Made by a program: the position numbers and the translations under genes | The notes under the pieces: model-generated | What the model was told of the DNA's origin: nothing | Databases searched by the model: none | The model's input: only the letters and a program-made list of their open reading frames with translations | Source: an uncultured Bacteroidota bacterium | GTDB lineage: Bacteria > Bacteroidota > Bacteroidia > Chitinophagales > Chitinophagaceae | Direction of reading: 5' to 3' | DNA length: 44,476 nt | Assembly (NCBI GenBank): GCA_903835005.1 | Contig: CAILLK010000103.1 | Span: forward strand, 1 to 44,476 | Shown: positions 28,957-39,880 of the stretch, piece by piece | Numbering within the stretch: position 1 is the first letter of the stretch | Layout: each line of letters opens with the position of its first letter

Positions 28957-30072
28957 TTAAGACATAGAGCCATTATTTATCATTTCAATAAACTGATCAA
29001 ACAGATATCTTGAATCATGGGGACCTGGAGTGGCTTCGGGGTGATACTGAACAGAGAAAGCAGGTTTGTTTTTCATTCTTATGCCTTCTATTGATCCGTC
29101 GTTAAGGTTCAGATGGGTTACTTCAACAGTATCACTGTTTTTTATTGCTTCGGGGTCTACACCAAAGCCGTGATTCTGGGTTGTGATTTCAGATTTGCCG
29201 GTTATCAGGTTTCTTACCGGGTGGTTGAGGCCGCGATGTCCGTGGTGCATTTTAAAGGTAGGGATATCGTTGGCTCTGGCTAATAACTGATGACCCAGGC
29301 ATATGCCGAAAAAAGGTTTATTGGTTGCCAGAATTTCCTTTACTGTCTGAACTGCATAATCCATGGATGCCGGGTCGCCGGGGCCATTGGAAATAAAGTA
29401 GCCATGGGCATCAAATTCTGCCAGTTCGGTAAAGGAGGTGCGGGCAGGAAACACTTTAAGATAAGTATCGCGCGCTGCAAGGCAATCCAGTATTTTGATT
29501 TTTACGCCGAAATCCATCACCGCAATCCGGATTGGTGCATCAGGATTGCCGACGGTATAGGGTTCTTTGGTTGATATCACTGATGAAAGCTCCAGTCCGT
29601 CCATATCGGGGACTTTTGCGAGTTCTGCTTTCAGGCTTTCTTCATCCGCATGTTCTGTGGAGATAATGCAATTCATTGCACCCTTTGTGCGGATATGCTG
29701 AACCAAAGCCCGGGTATCTACATCATAAATGGTTACAATGTTGTTTTTTACCAGGTAGTTTTCAAGACTGTCATCGGCCACCATTCTCGAATACCGGTAG
29801 GAGACGTTTTTGCATATGAGCCCGCTGATTTTAACAGAGTTGCTTTCTACATCTTCATTTTTTACGCCGTAGTTGCCTATGTAGGCGTTGTTCATTATCA
29901 GCACCTGCCCCGTATAAGACGGATCGGTAAAAACTTCCTGGTAGCCGGTCATTCCGGTATTGAAGCAAATCTCGCCACCGGCGGTTCCTTTGGCGCCAAA
30001 TGATTTTCCTTTATAGATGGTACCATCGCTGAGCAGTAACCAGGCGGGAACAATATTCTGAGTTTGTGTCAT
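28957..30072 (-). CDS. carA: Carbamoyl-phosphate synthase small subunit
   Basis: This 371-residue glutaminase subunit of carbamoyl-phosphate synthetase supplies ammonia to the large subunit for arginine and pyrimidine synthesis. The N-terminal domain has the family segment GEICFNTGMTGYQEVFTDPS. The C-terminal class I glutamine amidotransferase domain has the nucleophile Cys in FFGICLGHQLLA and the His-Glu pair in VQYHPEATPGPHDS. No carB is present in the window. The promoter TACATTTG lies 18-25 bases upstream of ATG 30072. Confidence 0.96.
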   Translation of the reverse strand: MTQTQNIVPAWLLLSDGTIYKGKSFGAKGTAGGEICFNTGMTGYQEVFTDPSYTGQVLIMNNAYIGNYGVKNEDVESNSVKISGLICKNVSYRYSRMVADDSLENYLVKNNIVTIYDVDTRALVQHIRTKGAMNCIISTEHADEESLKAELAKVPDMDGLELSSVISTKEPYTVGNPDAPIRIAVMDFGVKIKILDCLAARDTYLKVFPARTSFTELAEFDAHGYFISNGPGDPASMDYAVQTVKEILATNKPFFGICLGHQLLARANDIPTFKMHHGHRGLNHPVRNLITGKSEITTQNHGFGVDPEAIKNSDTVEVTHLNLNDGSIEGIRMKNKPAFSVQYHPEATPGPHDSRYLFDQFIEMINNGSMS

Positions 30073-30406
30073 TGAAAAAACAAATTGTGCAAATGTAGGA
30101 AAAAATAAAGAGGCACAGTCAACCAGGAGCTATAAAATAGGACAGGTGAATAACTATGTTCTGTTATATTGTTGGTAAATAGTATTTGAATATTTGAATC
30201 AGGCTGGATTTAAACTGATTTTAAAAAAAATACCTGTAATAACTTCCGGTTAAAAATACAAGATCAGAAAATTTACCCCTTGTTTAGTATTAATTCTACA
30301 CGGGTTTGAAAAAATTATTTTAGGAATCATAAAAATCCGGATTTATTTTGTTAAATTTGAAACGCTATCTGTTAAAATACTGGCTTTTGTATTTAAAAAT
30401 TGAAAA
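30073..30406. other. Divergent intergenic region between carA and the giant surface protein gene
   Basis: The carA promoter (TACATTTG, minus strand 30097-30090) is the only clear element. The rest is AT-rich with poly-A tracts. No copy of the CCGTTGGTTAGG repeat is present, so the giant gene is probably not under the same LytTR control. Confidence 0.55.
30090..30097 (-). promoter_or_regulatory. -7 box of carA
   Basis: TACATTTG on the minus strand matches TAnnTTTG exactly, 18 bases upstream of the carA ATG. Confidence 0.6.
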
Positions 30407-33400
30407 ATGATGAAGCAACTCTCTTTTCTAACATTATTACTATGTATTGTAATGGGCTCAAATGGCCAGGTCAATACATATTCATTCGGTTATTCTTCGG
30501 GTACCTATACACCGCTTTCGGGAGGGACCGCCGTAGTTCCACCTTATTCCGGAATATCTGGTAATGGCTGGTTTGAACAGGTTTATAATGTGCCCTTACC
30601 CTTTGTTTATTTTTTTAACGGGGCGGGTTACTCCAGTGTGTATGTAAACAGCAACGGGCATCTGGCTTTCGGCAGTCCGACAACCCCTACTAATCAAAGG
30701 CCCCATACGCTTAATAACGGGCAGGCAGGAGCTATTATAGGATATGGCTGTGGCGTAGCCTACCAATATGTAGGTGGTTCAGGCGGAGCGCTCCTTGGCG
30801 GGCTGCTGGATAACACCAATGCAAACCCGATTTATTATGGCACTATTGGTACAGCGCCCAACAGGATATTTGTGGTGCAGTGGACCAGTTGTACCAGGAC
30901 AGTGACTTATTGGGGCTATGGTGGCCCGAGTGATGCGCTTACTTTTCAAATAAGGCTGAAAGAAAGCAGTAATGTAGCTGAGCTGGTTTATGGAAGTTCT
31001 ACTACCGCCTATTCTCCTGCTTACAACGCAGTAGTTGGCCTGGCTGGTGCTTCAACCGCTGATTTTAACCTGGTTGGCGGTTCCAACTGGACATCGGTAT
31101 CCAATAACACTTCTACATCTGCTACAAATATTCCTTTTACTTCTTCCGTGAGTATTCCGGCAGGAACTACATATGATTTTTCGCCACCAGCAGGCCTGAT
31201 GCCATCTGCATGCAGTGGCACTCCGGCGGCAGCTACCACCCTTGCTACATCAGGTATAGCCTGCGGACCAATTACATTAAGCCTTGCCGCATTACCCAAT
31301 TCTACAGGTCTTACTTATCAATGGCAAAGCTCTACTACAGGGCTTGCAAATTCATGGACCAATATTGCAGGCGCTACAAATGCTACTGCCACAATAACAC
31401 CATCGGCCGCGGCCTATTATCATTGCCTGGTAGCCTGTGGCAGTGGTACACAGGTTGCATCGAGCAATCTTGCAGTTGGCTATGAATCTTCGTACCCGGG
31501 AGTGCCTTCCTACACTTACTTTGCAGCCAGCGGGTACCCGAATGATAATATAGGCCAGTTTCAGATTGCCGGTGGCGCCTGCGGAACCGCATTGAATGAT
31601 GTAAATAACAGTTTAAGCAATTATAATTATACCGGTTACCAGACCTGCTGCGGAACATCTTATACTTACGTAGATTATACCAGTAATGCAACTCATATAC
31701 AGTTACAGGGAAGCACATCTTCTGCTTCCACTTTTACAGCAACTACCAATAATTATGGAGGCGCATATGCAGCTGTTGTAAATGTTTGGATAGACTTCAA
31801 TGACAACGGGAGTTTCGGTGATGCAGGAGAACTGGTAGGTACAGTTTCCGGTGTTGATGGCAGTGCATCTGCATTTACGCTTACTATACCTGCAAATAAC
31901 TTCGGCATTCACCGTATGCGGGTAAGGACGGCTTCATCATCATTAGGTTATGCTTCCGGTTCCCTTTCGCCAACTGGCGCTCTTAGTTTTTTCGGACAAG
32001 CAAACGATTATATGGTGGAAATTCTTCCTCCCACTCCCACACCTTCCAGCAGCAGCCCGGTTTGTGTGAACGGCGTTCTTTCGCTGACATCGCCAGCAAT
32101 CAGCGGTTCTCCTATTTATACATGGACAGGGCCACTTAGTTATTATGCTACAACCACCAGTGCTACCCAGAATTATACGGTAACCACTACCGGCGCCAGC
32201 GGTACCTACAGCTTATACACAACGGTAGATGGCTCAAATGCATGTACTTCATCAGGAACTACGAGTGTTACGGTAAATCCTCAACCGTCGCTTACATCGG
32301 CTACTAACAGCGGACCTATATGTGCCGGAAATACCCTGACGCTTAATGCAAACGGGGCCAGCAATGTTACCGGATATTCGTGGACAGGCCCAGGCACCAT
32401 TACCAGCCCTGCCAGTGCAAGTGCATCAGTAACCGCTGCGCCGGCTTCAGCTTCTGGTGTTTATTCGGTAGCTGTTAATAACGGCACCGGTTCAGGTTGT
32501 ACTGTAACCTATACCACATCGGCAACTGTAAATGCCCTGCCAAATGTGAGTGTATTCAGTACTTCTGCTGCCAACACCTGTATTGGTAATTCGTCAGTAG
32601 TTACCATAACTTCATCCAGCCTCGGCGCGGGAACGTATACTGTGAATTATAACCTGACAGGCGCTAACAGCGCCACCGGAAATACAGCTACACTTATAAT
32701 GGGCGCCACAAGTGGCACGTTCAATACATCCGGTCTTGGAACCGCCGGAGGAACAACAGTAGTTATTAATACTATTATCAGTGGTGCTACCGGCTGCGTG
32801 AGCAACGTTTCAGCAGGCGGCATTTCTGCCTTTACGGTGAATTCACTGCCATCAGCCATAACCGGTACTGCCGTTGTATGTGCCGGTTTGACTACAACGC
32901 TTTCTGATGCAGGAGGTGGAACCTGGCTGAGTAATAATACAGCCATAGCCGCTGTAGGACCTACATCCGGCATTGTGACAGGTGTATCGGGCGGTACTGC
33001 GATCATAACCTATACATTGCCTACGGGGTGTGCCATATCAACTCCGGTAACAGTAAATCAGACAACACCAATAACCGGTATCGGTGGTACATGTGTGGGC
33101 AATTCCATCACACTTAGCGATATTACAGGTGGAGGCACCTGGACAAGTAACAATATCTCTGTAGCGACTGTAGTATCAACAACGGGAGTAGTAACCGGTG
33201 TTGCATTAGGAACTGCTACTATTTCTTATACGTTGGCATCTACAGGCTGTTCTGCTACCCAACTGGTTTCAATCACTACAGCTCCGCCTCCGTACATCGT
33301 TACCGGAGGTGGCAGCTATTGCGCAGGAGGCACGTTGCTGCATGTTGGACTCAGCAATTCAACTATAGGGGCTGGCTACCAGCTTTATGTAGGTGGTGTG

Positions 33401-36400
33401 CCTGCCGGAAGTTTAATGTCGGGCACTGGAAGTTCTATTGATTTCGGAGCGCAGCCAGCCTCAGGCATTTATACAGTTGTTGCCAATCCAGGCACTTCCT
33501 GCGCGAGTACCATGACCGGTAGTGTTACTATAAGCACTTTGCCGTTACCAACGGCCTACACTATTAGCGGTGGCGGCGGTTATTGTGCAGGGTCGGCAGG
33601 GCCACATATATATCTTAGTGGTTCCAATACCGGAATATCTTACCAGTTGCTGAATGGCGGAGGTGGATCCGGCGCTCCTGTAACAGGCACCGGCGCTACA
33701 CTCGATTTCGGAGCAGTCACAGCTGGTGGCACTTATACTATCCTTGCCACTAACAGCTCAACCGGTTGTAATAGTGTTATGACAGGCAGTGTGATTGTAA
33801 CAAATAACCCGTTGCCAACACCTTTTACTGTAACCGGTGGCGGCAGTTATTGCGCAGGTGGTATTGGTCTGCCGGTGGGAATATCCAATTCTGCAATGGG
33901 TGTTAATTATCAGCTTTATAAAGGAGGCGTAGCTATCGGCGCTCCTGTGGCCGGTACTGCATCTCCTTTAACTTTCGGTAACCAGACACTGGCAGGGGCC
34001 TATACGGTTGTGGCAGTAAATGCAACCACAGGATGCACCAGCAATATGACAGGAAGTGTAACCGTAAATATAGTTTCCCTTCCTTCATTGTATACAGTAA
34101 CCGGAGGTGGCGCATTTTGTGCCGGAGCTGCAGGGCCACATGTTGGTCTCAGCGGATCAGCAACTGGTGTAAGTTACCAGCTATATAACGGAGTTACTCC
34201 TGTGGGTGGTTTAGTATCAGGAACTGGTTCTTCAATAGATTTTGGCAGTCAATCTGCAGCAGGTGTTTACTCTGTTGTGGCATCAGTGCCCGCATCAGCC
34301 TGTACCAATTCAATGGTAGGTAGTGTGACTATTACACTCAACCCGGCACCCGGTGCATTTACCGTTACCGGCGGTGGTTCCTATTGTGCCGGTACAGGAG
34401 GTGTACACATCGGACTGAATGGCTCGGCTATTGGTACCAGCTATTATTGTTATAATGGCACTACACTTGCGGGTGGTGCATCCGGTACCGGATCTGCTAT
34501 TGATTTCGGGCTTATTTCTCCGGCAGGAACGTATACTGTGGTTGCAACAACAGCGGCCACAGGCTGCAGCGGAAGTATGACAGGAAGTGCTGTAATAATT
34601 ATAAATCCATTGCCAGCTGCGTTTACTGTTACCGGCGGAGGCAGTTATTGTGCCGGATCGCCAGCTCCACATGTTTTGCTGAGCGGATCAACATCAGGTA
34701 TTAATTATTCCTTACTGAATAGCGGAGCACCTGTTGGTACTCCATCAACGGGTGCTGGCACTTCTATTGATTTCGGAGCACAGGCAGCTGCTGGGACTTA
34801 CAGTGTATTTGCCTTTAACAGTGCAACCGGCTGTGCTTCTGTAATGACCGGCAGTGTTGTAGTATCGGTTAATCCGTTGCCTTCTGCTTACCTGGTTACC
34901 GGCGGTGGAAATTATTGTTCAGGCGGCACAGGTGTACATGTTGGATTGGGCAGTTCAAACACAGGTATCAGTTACCAGTTGAATCTCGCTGGTTTGCCAG
35001 CCGGCAGCCTGGTAGCAGGAACTGGCCTGGCGCTTGATTTTGGCTTAAAGTCTACTGGAGGCACCTACACTGTGACGGCTATCAATACAACTACCCTGTG
35101 CAGCAATAGCATGGCAGGCAGCGTTTCTGTTGGAGTATTGCCTTTGCCAAATGTATATGCTATGTCGGGCGGGGGAAATTATTGTGCCGGCGGAAGCGGA
35201 CAGCATATCGGGTTGACCAATTCTGACTTAGGTATCAATTACCAGTTGTATAATGGTTCTGCATCTGCCGGTAGCTTAACCGGAGGATCGGGTACCGTTA
35301 TAGATTTCGGTTTGCAGACTGCTGCAGGAACTTATACTGTAGTAGCCACCAACGGTGTAAGCGGCTGTATCAATACAATGACCGGCAGTGAAGTAATTGG
35401 CATCAATCCTTTGCCTTCAGTTTATAATCTAACCGGTGGCGGAAACTACTGCCCGGGCGGAACGGGTGTACATATTGGTCTGAGCAGTTCGAATACCGGA
35501 ATCAATTATCAGCTGTATATAGGGACTTTACCACTGGGACTGGCAACTCCCGGAACCGGATCTTCAATTGATTTCGGACTGCAAACTGTTGCAGGACTTT
35601 ATTCAGTTATGGCGATCAATCCTTTAACCGGTTGTTCGAACCTGATGATTGGCAGCGTTACAGTTTCTGTTTCTTCGTTGCCGGCGGTTCATAATGTTAC
35701 CGGCGGCGGTGGTTTTTATTGTGCCGGCGGTATAGGTGTGCATGTAGGGCTCGATGGTTCGGATGCAGGAAATACTTATCAGCTTTACCGGGCCGGAGTC
35801 CTTTCCGGTTCACCGGTTGCCGGAACAGGTTCTGCGCTTGATTTTGGTTTGATTACGTTGGGTGGCAGTTATACGGTTGTAGCCACCAATACCACCACAG
35901 GATGTTCCAATAATATGCTTGGAGGCGCGGTTGTTACTGTAAGCGGATTGCCAGCGGCACATACCATAACCGGCGGCGGTAATTATTGTCCCGGTGATAC
36001 GGGAGTTCATATTGGCCTGAACGGATCGGACGCTGGTATCAATTACCAGTTATATAACGGATCAACAGTATCCGGAAGCCCGGTAGCAGGAAGCGGATTG
36101 GCCATGGATTTCGGATTGGTGACTACACCGGGTAGCTATACTATAGTAGCTACAAATGCAGTAACCGGTTGTATGAACACCATGGCCGGTTCTGCAAATG
36201 TGGGAGTATCGGCATTGCCAGTGGTTTACAATGCAACCGGCAGTGGCAGCTATTGCTTTGGTGGTGCAGGTTTGCCTGTTTTATTGAGTGGTTCAAATGC
36301 AGGTGTAATGTATGCGTTGTATAACAGCGGAACAGCTACAACTACAACAGTTGCCGGAACGGGTTATCCGCTTAATTTCGGAGTTCAGCCAGGCGGCAAT

Positions 36401-39400
36401 TATACAATACTTGCAATAAGCAGCTCCACAACGTGCACCAACAATATGACAGGCACAGTGGTTATTACAACCAACCCGTTGCCTGGAGCATTCAGTGTTA
36501 CAGGCGGAGGTTATTATTGTGCCGGTGGTGCCGGAGTTGATGTTCAGCTCAGCGGATCTGAAACGGGTGTAACTTACCAGTTATTTGCCGGAGGAACACC
36601 TGCCGGTAGCGTTGTTGGCGGAAATGGTTATTTAATAGATTTCGGACTCCAGGCTACAGCTGGGTCATATACAGTAGTTGCTACAAATTCATCAACAGGA
36701 TGTACCAAAAATATGTCAGGTGCCGCATCGGTAGCTGTTAATTCATTGCCAGTTGCCTATTCTGTTTCCGGAGGCGGTGCTTATTGCGCTATTGGTTCCG
36801 GTTCAGATATCACACAGGGTGGGTCAACATCCGGTATTATTTATCAGTTATATTACGGTACAACCGCAACCGGCGCCCCGATATTTGGTACCGGTTCGGC
36901 TATTGATTTTGGTTCCTATACCCTGGCAGGCAATTATACTGTAAAAGCTACTGACCCTACCACAGGCTGTACAGGCCCTATGTCTGGTTCCGTAGCAATA
37001 TCTGTACTGCCGCTGCCAACCGTATATAATGTTACAGGTGGCGGCGCGGTATGTACAGGAAGCACCGGGGTAGATGTATCGCTGAGCGGATCTTCCACAG
37101 GTGTTACTTACCAATTGGTTAAAGATGGTACAAACACCGGAAGCCCGATTACCGGTACCGGAGCAATAATTGATTTCGGATTGCAGACAATTGCCGGTTC
37201 CTATACCGTAGTTGCTACAAACATTGTTTCGGGATGTACAAAAATGATGTCCGGAACCGCAGTTGTTACAGCAGGTGCTCTGCCTTCCGTATACACACTC
37301 AGCAGCAGCAGTACAACAGGCTATTGCAGCGGTTCGGCCGGCGTGCTGGTATACCTTGCCAGTTCTGATCCGGGTGTGTCATACCAGTTGTTGCGGGGCA
37401 GTTCTCCTGCAGCTACGCCTGTTTTGGGTGCCGGTGGTTTATTGTCATTCGGAAACCAGACAGTAACAGGTATTTATACTGTTGTTGCTACCAATACAAG
37501 CACCGGCTGCATCAGTAACATGGCCGGTGGCGTTTCTGTATATGTTAATCCATTGCCTCCTGTTTATAATATTACTGGTGGAGGAGGCTATTGCAGTGGC
37601 GGATCAGGAGCACATATTGGCATAACCGGATCATCCACAGGTATCAATTACCAGTTATATCATGGTGGCTTACCTATCGGGCCGGTAGTTGCCGGTACAG
37701 GCACTGCTCTTGATATGGGACTACAGACACTGGCAGGTGGATATACAGTAAATGCTGTTAACCCTCTTACAGGCTGTGCAACAAATATGTCGGGAACTGC
37801 TACTATTACAGTTATACCTGCACCAGTTGCCTATACAGTAACTGGTGGCGGAAATTATTGCGCTGGTGGCGCAGGCCTTCATGTTGGCCTTAACGGGTCG
37901 GCTACCGGCGTCAGCTATCAGTTAAGCCTTGACGGCAGCCCGATCGGTTCGCCAATGGCCGGGACCGGATTGCCAATTGATTTTGGCATTCATGCTGCCG
38001 GTGGTTATTATACCGTAACAGCAACGAATACAACTACAGGCTGCACCGGCAGTATGGCAGGTGGTGTGATCATTACACCAGTTGCTTTGCCTGCGGTGCA
38101 TAATGTAAACGGAGGTGGTGGTTATTGCGCTGGTGGCGCTGGCCAGATTGTGGGCCTTGATGGCTCTTCTTCAGGGGTGACTTATAAGTTATATAACGGC
38201 TCAACACTGGTAGGGACTCCGGTAACCGGAACAGGATTCGGGATCAACTTCGGAATGCAGACAGCCAGTGGTACATACACAGTAATAGGCATAGATGGCA
38301 GTACCACCTGTAACAGTGCAATGGCAGGCAACGCTGTAATCATAGTAAACCCACTGCCGGATATATTCCCGGTAACGGGAGGTGGCAGTTATTGTGCCGG
38401 CGGGTCTGGTGAGCATGTTGGTCTTGGATCTTCTGTGCCCGGCATCAGTTATAGTTTATATTATGGTGTTTTGAACACAGGGACTATTTCAGGTACCGGA
38501 GCGGCTCTTGATTTCGGATTGCAAACCAATGCCGGAAGCTATACGGTAGTTGCCAGAAATCTGTCAACATCCTGTAATAATACCATGTCTGGTACAGCTG
38601 TAATTGATACCATATCTGTGGTAGTACCGGCAGTAGCCATTTCTACCGGCTCGGGCGATTCCCTCTGTTCCGGAGTGTATACCACATTTACTGCACTGGG
38701 TACTAATGGCGGCACAGCACCAACCTACCAGTGGACTGTGAACGGGATCATTACTGGTGCAGGAATGACCTACAGTTATTATCCCGTAAACGGAGATGTG
38801 GTAGGTATCACCTATAACAGCAATGCGGCCTGTGCTATTCCTGCAACTATGGTTAATTCTGCTACAATTACTGTGCTTCCGAAAGAATTTCCGGGAGTAA
38901 CTGTATCTGCAAATCCAGGTGTTGAGGTTTGCCGCGGCACTTCAGTAGTGTTAACTGCAACTCCATCGTATGGAGGTGTGGCACCAACCTATATTTGGAA
39001 GAAGGGAACCAGTATTGTAGGCAGCGGATCAACACTGAGCATCATACCACTGGCAGGCGACGTGATTACCTGCAAAATGACCAGCGATTATCTTTGCCGG
39101 TTGGCAAATACTGCTGCAAGTGCGCCGGTTAATATGATTATAGATACTCCATCAACGCCGGTAGTATCTATTGCTGCTTATCCCGGTCTAAGCATAGCAG
39201 CGGGGGAAACGCTGACGTTTGAAGCCAAAGTAACCAATGCCGGATCTGCACCAACTTATCAATGGTCTGTGAACAGTGTTGCCATTACCGGTGCTACAAA
39301 CCCTGAATTTTCGGGGAATAATTTTGGTAACGGCGATCTTATTTCCTGCGATGTAATGAGCAGTGGAGCCTGTGGTGGTGTGCATGGTGGCGCGGCAGTA

Positions 39401-39703
39401 TCCATACATGTAAGCAATGTAGGGGTGCAGAATATCAGCAATAACACCTCAGATATCCGTATTATACCTAATCCAAACAACGGATCTTTCTTACTTAACG
39501 GAACAACGGGTAATGATGATGCTCTTTCAGTTGTAATGACAGACGAGTTAGGCCAGGTGGTTTTCAGATCCTCATTATTGCCGAAGAATGGCGTAATTAA
39601 TGAGCGGATTCAACTGAGCAATTCTGTTGCGAATGGCATGTATATCCTCACCCTGCTTTCGGGCAGTGACAATAAGGTATTTCACGTAGTTGTGGAGCGA
39701 TAA
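30407..39703 (+). CDS. Giant T9SS surface protein with ~20 GGGxYC repeats
   Basis: This 3098-residue protein has a signal peptide (MMKQLSFLTLLLCIVMGSNGQ). A ~250-residue beta-rich N-terminal region (YVNSNGHLAFGS) follows, then a GEVED-type domain near 365-545 (VNVWIDFNDNGSFGDAGELV, FFGQANDYMVEI) and several Ig/BIG2-like domains (GGGTWTSNNISVATV). From about 963 to 2735 there are 20 repeats of ~88 residues. Their pattern is (T/S)GGGxYCxGGxGxHVGLxGSxxGxxYQLYxxG, AGTGxxIDFG, AGxYTVVAxN..TGCxxxMxGS. Two Cys per repeat may form a disulfide. More Ig-like domains and a type A T9SS tail (IRIIPNPNNGSFLLNG ... NGMYILTLLSG) end the protein. It is probably an adhesin or gliding-type surface filament. Confidence 0.93.
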   Translation: MMKQLSFLTLLLCIVMGSNGQVNTYSFGYSSGTYTPLSGGTAVVPPYSGISGNGWFEQVYNVPLPFVYFFNGAGYSSVYVNSNGHLAFGSPTTPTNQRPHTLNNGQAGAIIGYGCGVAYQYVGGSGGALLGGLLDNTNANPIYYGTIGTAPNRIFVVQWTSCTRTVTYWGYGGPSDALTFQIRLKESSNVAELVYGSSTTAYSPAYNAVVGLAGASTADFNLVGGSNWTSVSNNTSTSATNIPFTSSVSIPAGTTYDFSPPAGLMPSACSGTPAAATTLATSGIACGPITLSLAALPNSTGLTYQWQSSTTGLANSWTNIAGATNATATITPSAAAYYHCLVACGSGTQVASSNLAVGYESSYPGVPSYTYFAASGYPNDNIGQFQIAGGACGTALNDVNNSLSNYNYTGYQTCCGTSYTYVDYTSNATHIQLQGSTSSASTFTATTNNYGGAYAAVVNVWIDFNDNGSFGDAGELVGTVSGVDGSASAFTLTIPANNFGIHRMRVRTASSSLGYASGSLSPTGALSFFGQANDYMVEILPPTPTPSSSSPVCVNGVLSLTSPAISGSPIYTWTGPLSYYATTTSATQNYTVTTTGASGTYSLYTTVDGSNACTSSGTTSVTVNPQPSLTSATNSGPICAGNTLTLNANGASNVTGYSWTGPGTITSPASASASVTAAPASASGVYSVAVNNGTGSGCTVTYTTSATVNALPNVSVFSTSAANTCIGNSSVVTITSSSLGAGTYTVNYNLTGANSATGNTATLIMGATSGTFNTSGLGTAGGTTVVINTIISGATGCVSNVSAGGISAFTVNSLPSAITGTAVVCAGLTTTLSDAGGGTWLSNNTAIAAVGPTSGIVTGVSGGTAIITYTLPTGCAISTPVTVNQTTPITGIGGTCVGNSITLSDITGGGTWTSNNISVATVVSTTGVVTGVALGTATISYTLASTGCSATQLVSITTAPPPYIVTGGGSYCAGGTLLHVGLSNSTIGAGYQLYVGGVPAGSLMSGTGSSIDFGAQPASGIYTVVANPGTSCASTMTGSVTISTLPLPTAYTISGGGGYCAGSAGPHIYLSGSNTGISYQLLNGGGGSGAPVTGTGATLDFGAVTAGGTYTILATNSSTGCNSVMTGSVIVTNNPLPTPFTVTGGGSYCAGGIGLPVGISNSAMGVNYQLYKGGVAIGAPVAGTASPLTFGNQTLAGAYTVVAVNATTGCTSNMTGSVTVNIVSLPSLYTVTGGGAFCAGAAGPHVGLSGSATGVSYQLYNGVTPVGGLVSGTGSSIDFGSQSAAGVYSVVASVPASACTNSMVGSVTITLNPAPGAFTVTGGGSYCAGTGGVHIGLNGSAIGTSYYCYNGTTLAGGASGTGSAIDFGLISPAGTYTVVATTAATGCSGSMTGSAVIIINPLPAAFTVTGGGSYCAGSPAPHVLLSGSTSGINYSLLNSGAPVGTPSTGAGTSIDFGAQAAAGTYSVFAFNSATGCASVMTGSVVVSVNPLPSAYLVTGGGNYCSGGTGVHVGLGSSNTGISYQLNLAGLPAGSLVAGTGLALDFGLKSTGGTYTVTAINTTTLCSNSMAGSVSVGVLPLPNVYAMSGGGNYCAGGSGQHIGLTNSDLGINYQLYNGSASAGSLTGGSGTVIDFGLQTAAGTYTVVATNGVSGCINTMTGSEVIGINPLPSVYNLTGGGNYCPGGTGVHIGLSSSNTGINYQLYIGTLPLGLATPGTGSSIDFGLQTVAGLYSVMAINPLTGCSNLMIGSVTVSVSSLPAVHNVTGGGGFYCAGGIGVHVGLDGSDAGNTYQLYRAGVLSGSPVAGTGSALDFGLITLGGSYTVVATNTTTGCSNNMLGGAVVTVSGLPAAHTITGGGNYCPGDTGVHIGLNGSDAGINYQLYNGSTVSGSPVAGSGLAMDFGLVTTPGSYTIVATNAVTGCMNTMAGSANVGVSALPVVYNATGSGSYCFGGAGLPVLLSGSNAGVMYALYNSGTATTTTVAGTGYPLNFGVQPGGNYTILAISSSTTCTNNMTGTVVITTNPLPGAFSVTGGGYYCAGGAGVDVQLSGSETGVTYQLFAGGTPAGSVVGGNGYLIDFGLQATAGSYTVVATNSSTGCTKNMSGAASVAVNSLPVAYSVSGGGAYCAIGSGSDITQGGSTSGIIYQLYYGTTATGAPIFGTGSAIDFGSYTLAGNYTVKATDPTTGCTGPMSGSVAISVLPLPTVYNVTGGGAVCTGSTGVDVSLSGSSTGVTYQLVKDGTNTGSPITGTGAIIDFGLQTIAGSYTVVATNIVSGCTKMMSGTAVVTAGALPSVYTLSSSSTTGYCSGSAGVLVYLASSDPGVSYQLLRGSSPAATPVLGAGGLLSFGNQTVTGIYTVVATNTSTGCISNMAGGVSVYVNPLPPVYNITGGGGYCSGGSGAHIGITGSSTGINYQLYHGGLPIGPVVAGTGTALDMGLQTLAGGYTVNAVNPLTGCATNMSGTATITVIPAPVAYTVTGGGNYCAGGAGLHVGLNGSATGVSYQLSLDGSPIGSPMAGTGLPIDFGIHAAGGYYTVTATNTTTGCTGSMAGGVIITPVALPAVHNVNGGGGYCAGGAGQIVGLDGSSSGVTYKLYNGSTLVGTPVTGTGFGINFGMQTASGTYTVIGIDGSTTCNSAMAGNAVIIVNPLPDIFPVTGGGSYCAGGSGEHVGLGSSVPGISYSLYYGVLNTGTISGTGAALDFGLQTNAGSYTVVARNLSTSCNNTMSGTAVIDTISVVVPAVAISTGSGDSLCSGVYTTFTALGTNGGTAPTYQWTVNGIITGAGMTYSYYPVNGDVVGITYNSNAACAIPATMVNSATITVLPKEFPGVTVSANPGVEVCRGTSVVLTATPSYGGVAPTYIWKKGTSIVGSGSTLSIIPLAGDVITCKMTSDYLCRLANTAASAPVNMIIDTPSTPVVSIAAYPGLSIAAGETLTFEAKVTNAGSAPTYQWSVNSVAITGATNPEFSGNNFGNGDLISCDVMSSGACGGVHGGAAVSIHVSNVGVQNISNNTSDIRIIPNPNNGSFLLNGTTGNDDALSVVMTDELGQVVFRSSLLPKNGVINERIQLSNSVANGMYILTLLSGSDNKVFHVVVER

Positions 39704-39735
39704 TTTCTACAGGTATCTGATTTTATAAAAGGGGA

Positions 39736-39762
39736 GGGGGTGGCATTGCTACCCCCTTTTTT
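39736..39762 (+). terminator. Terminator of the giant gene
   Basis: GGGGGTGGC pairs with GCTACCCCC (one G.T pair, 3-base loop) and is followed by TTTTTT. Confidence 0.88.
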
Positions 39763-39880
39763 GATGCCTGTAATCACGGATTAGTTTGCTGAAAGGGCCG
39801 GCAGGAAAGAGGAATAGCCGACCCGGAACATCTTAAAAAAATGCTGCGGAGTATTCTATTTTATCTAATTTAGCAAGTAT

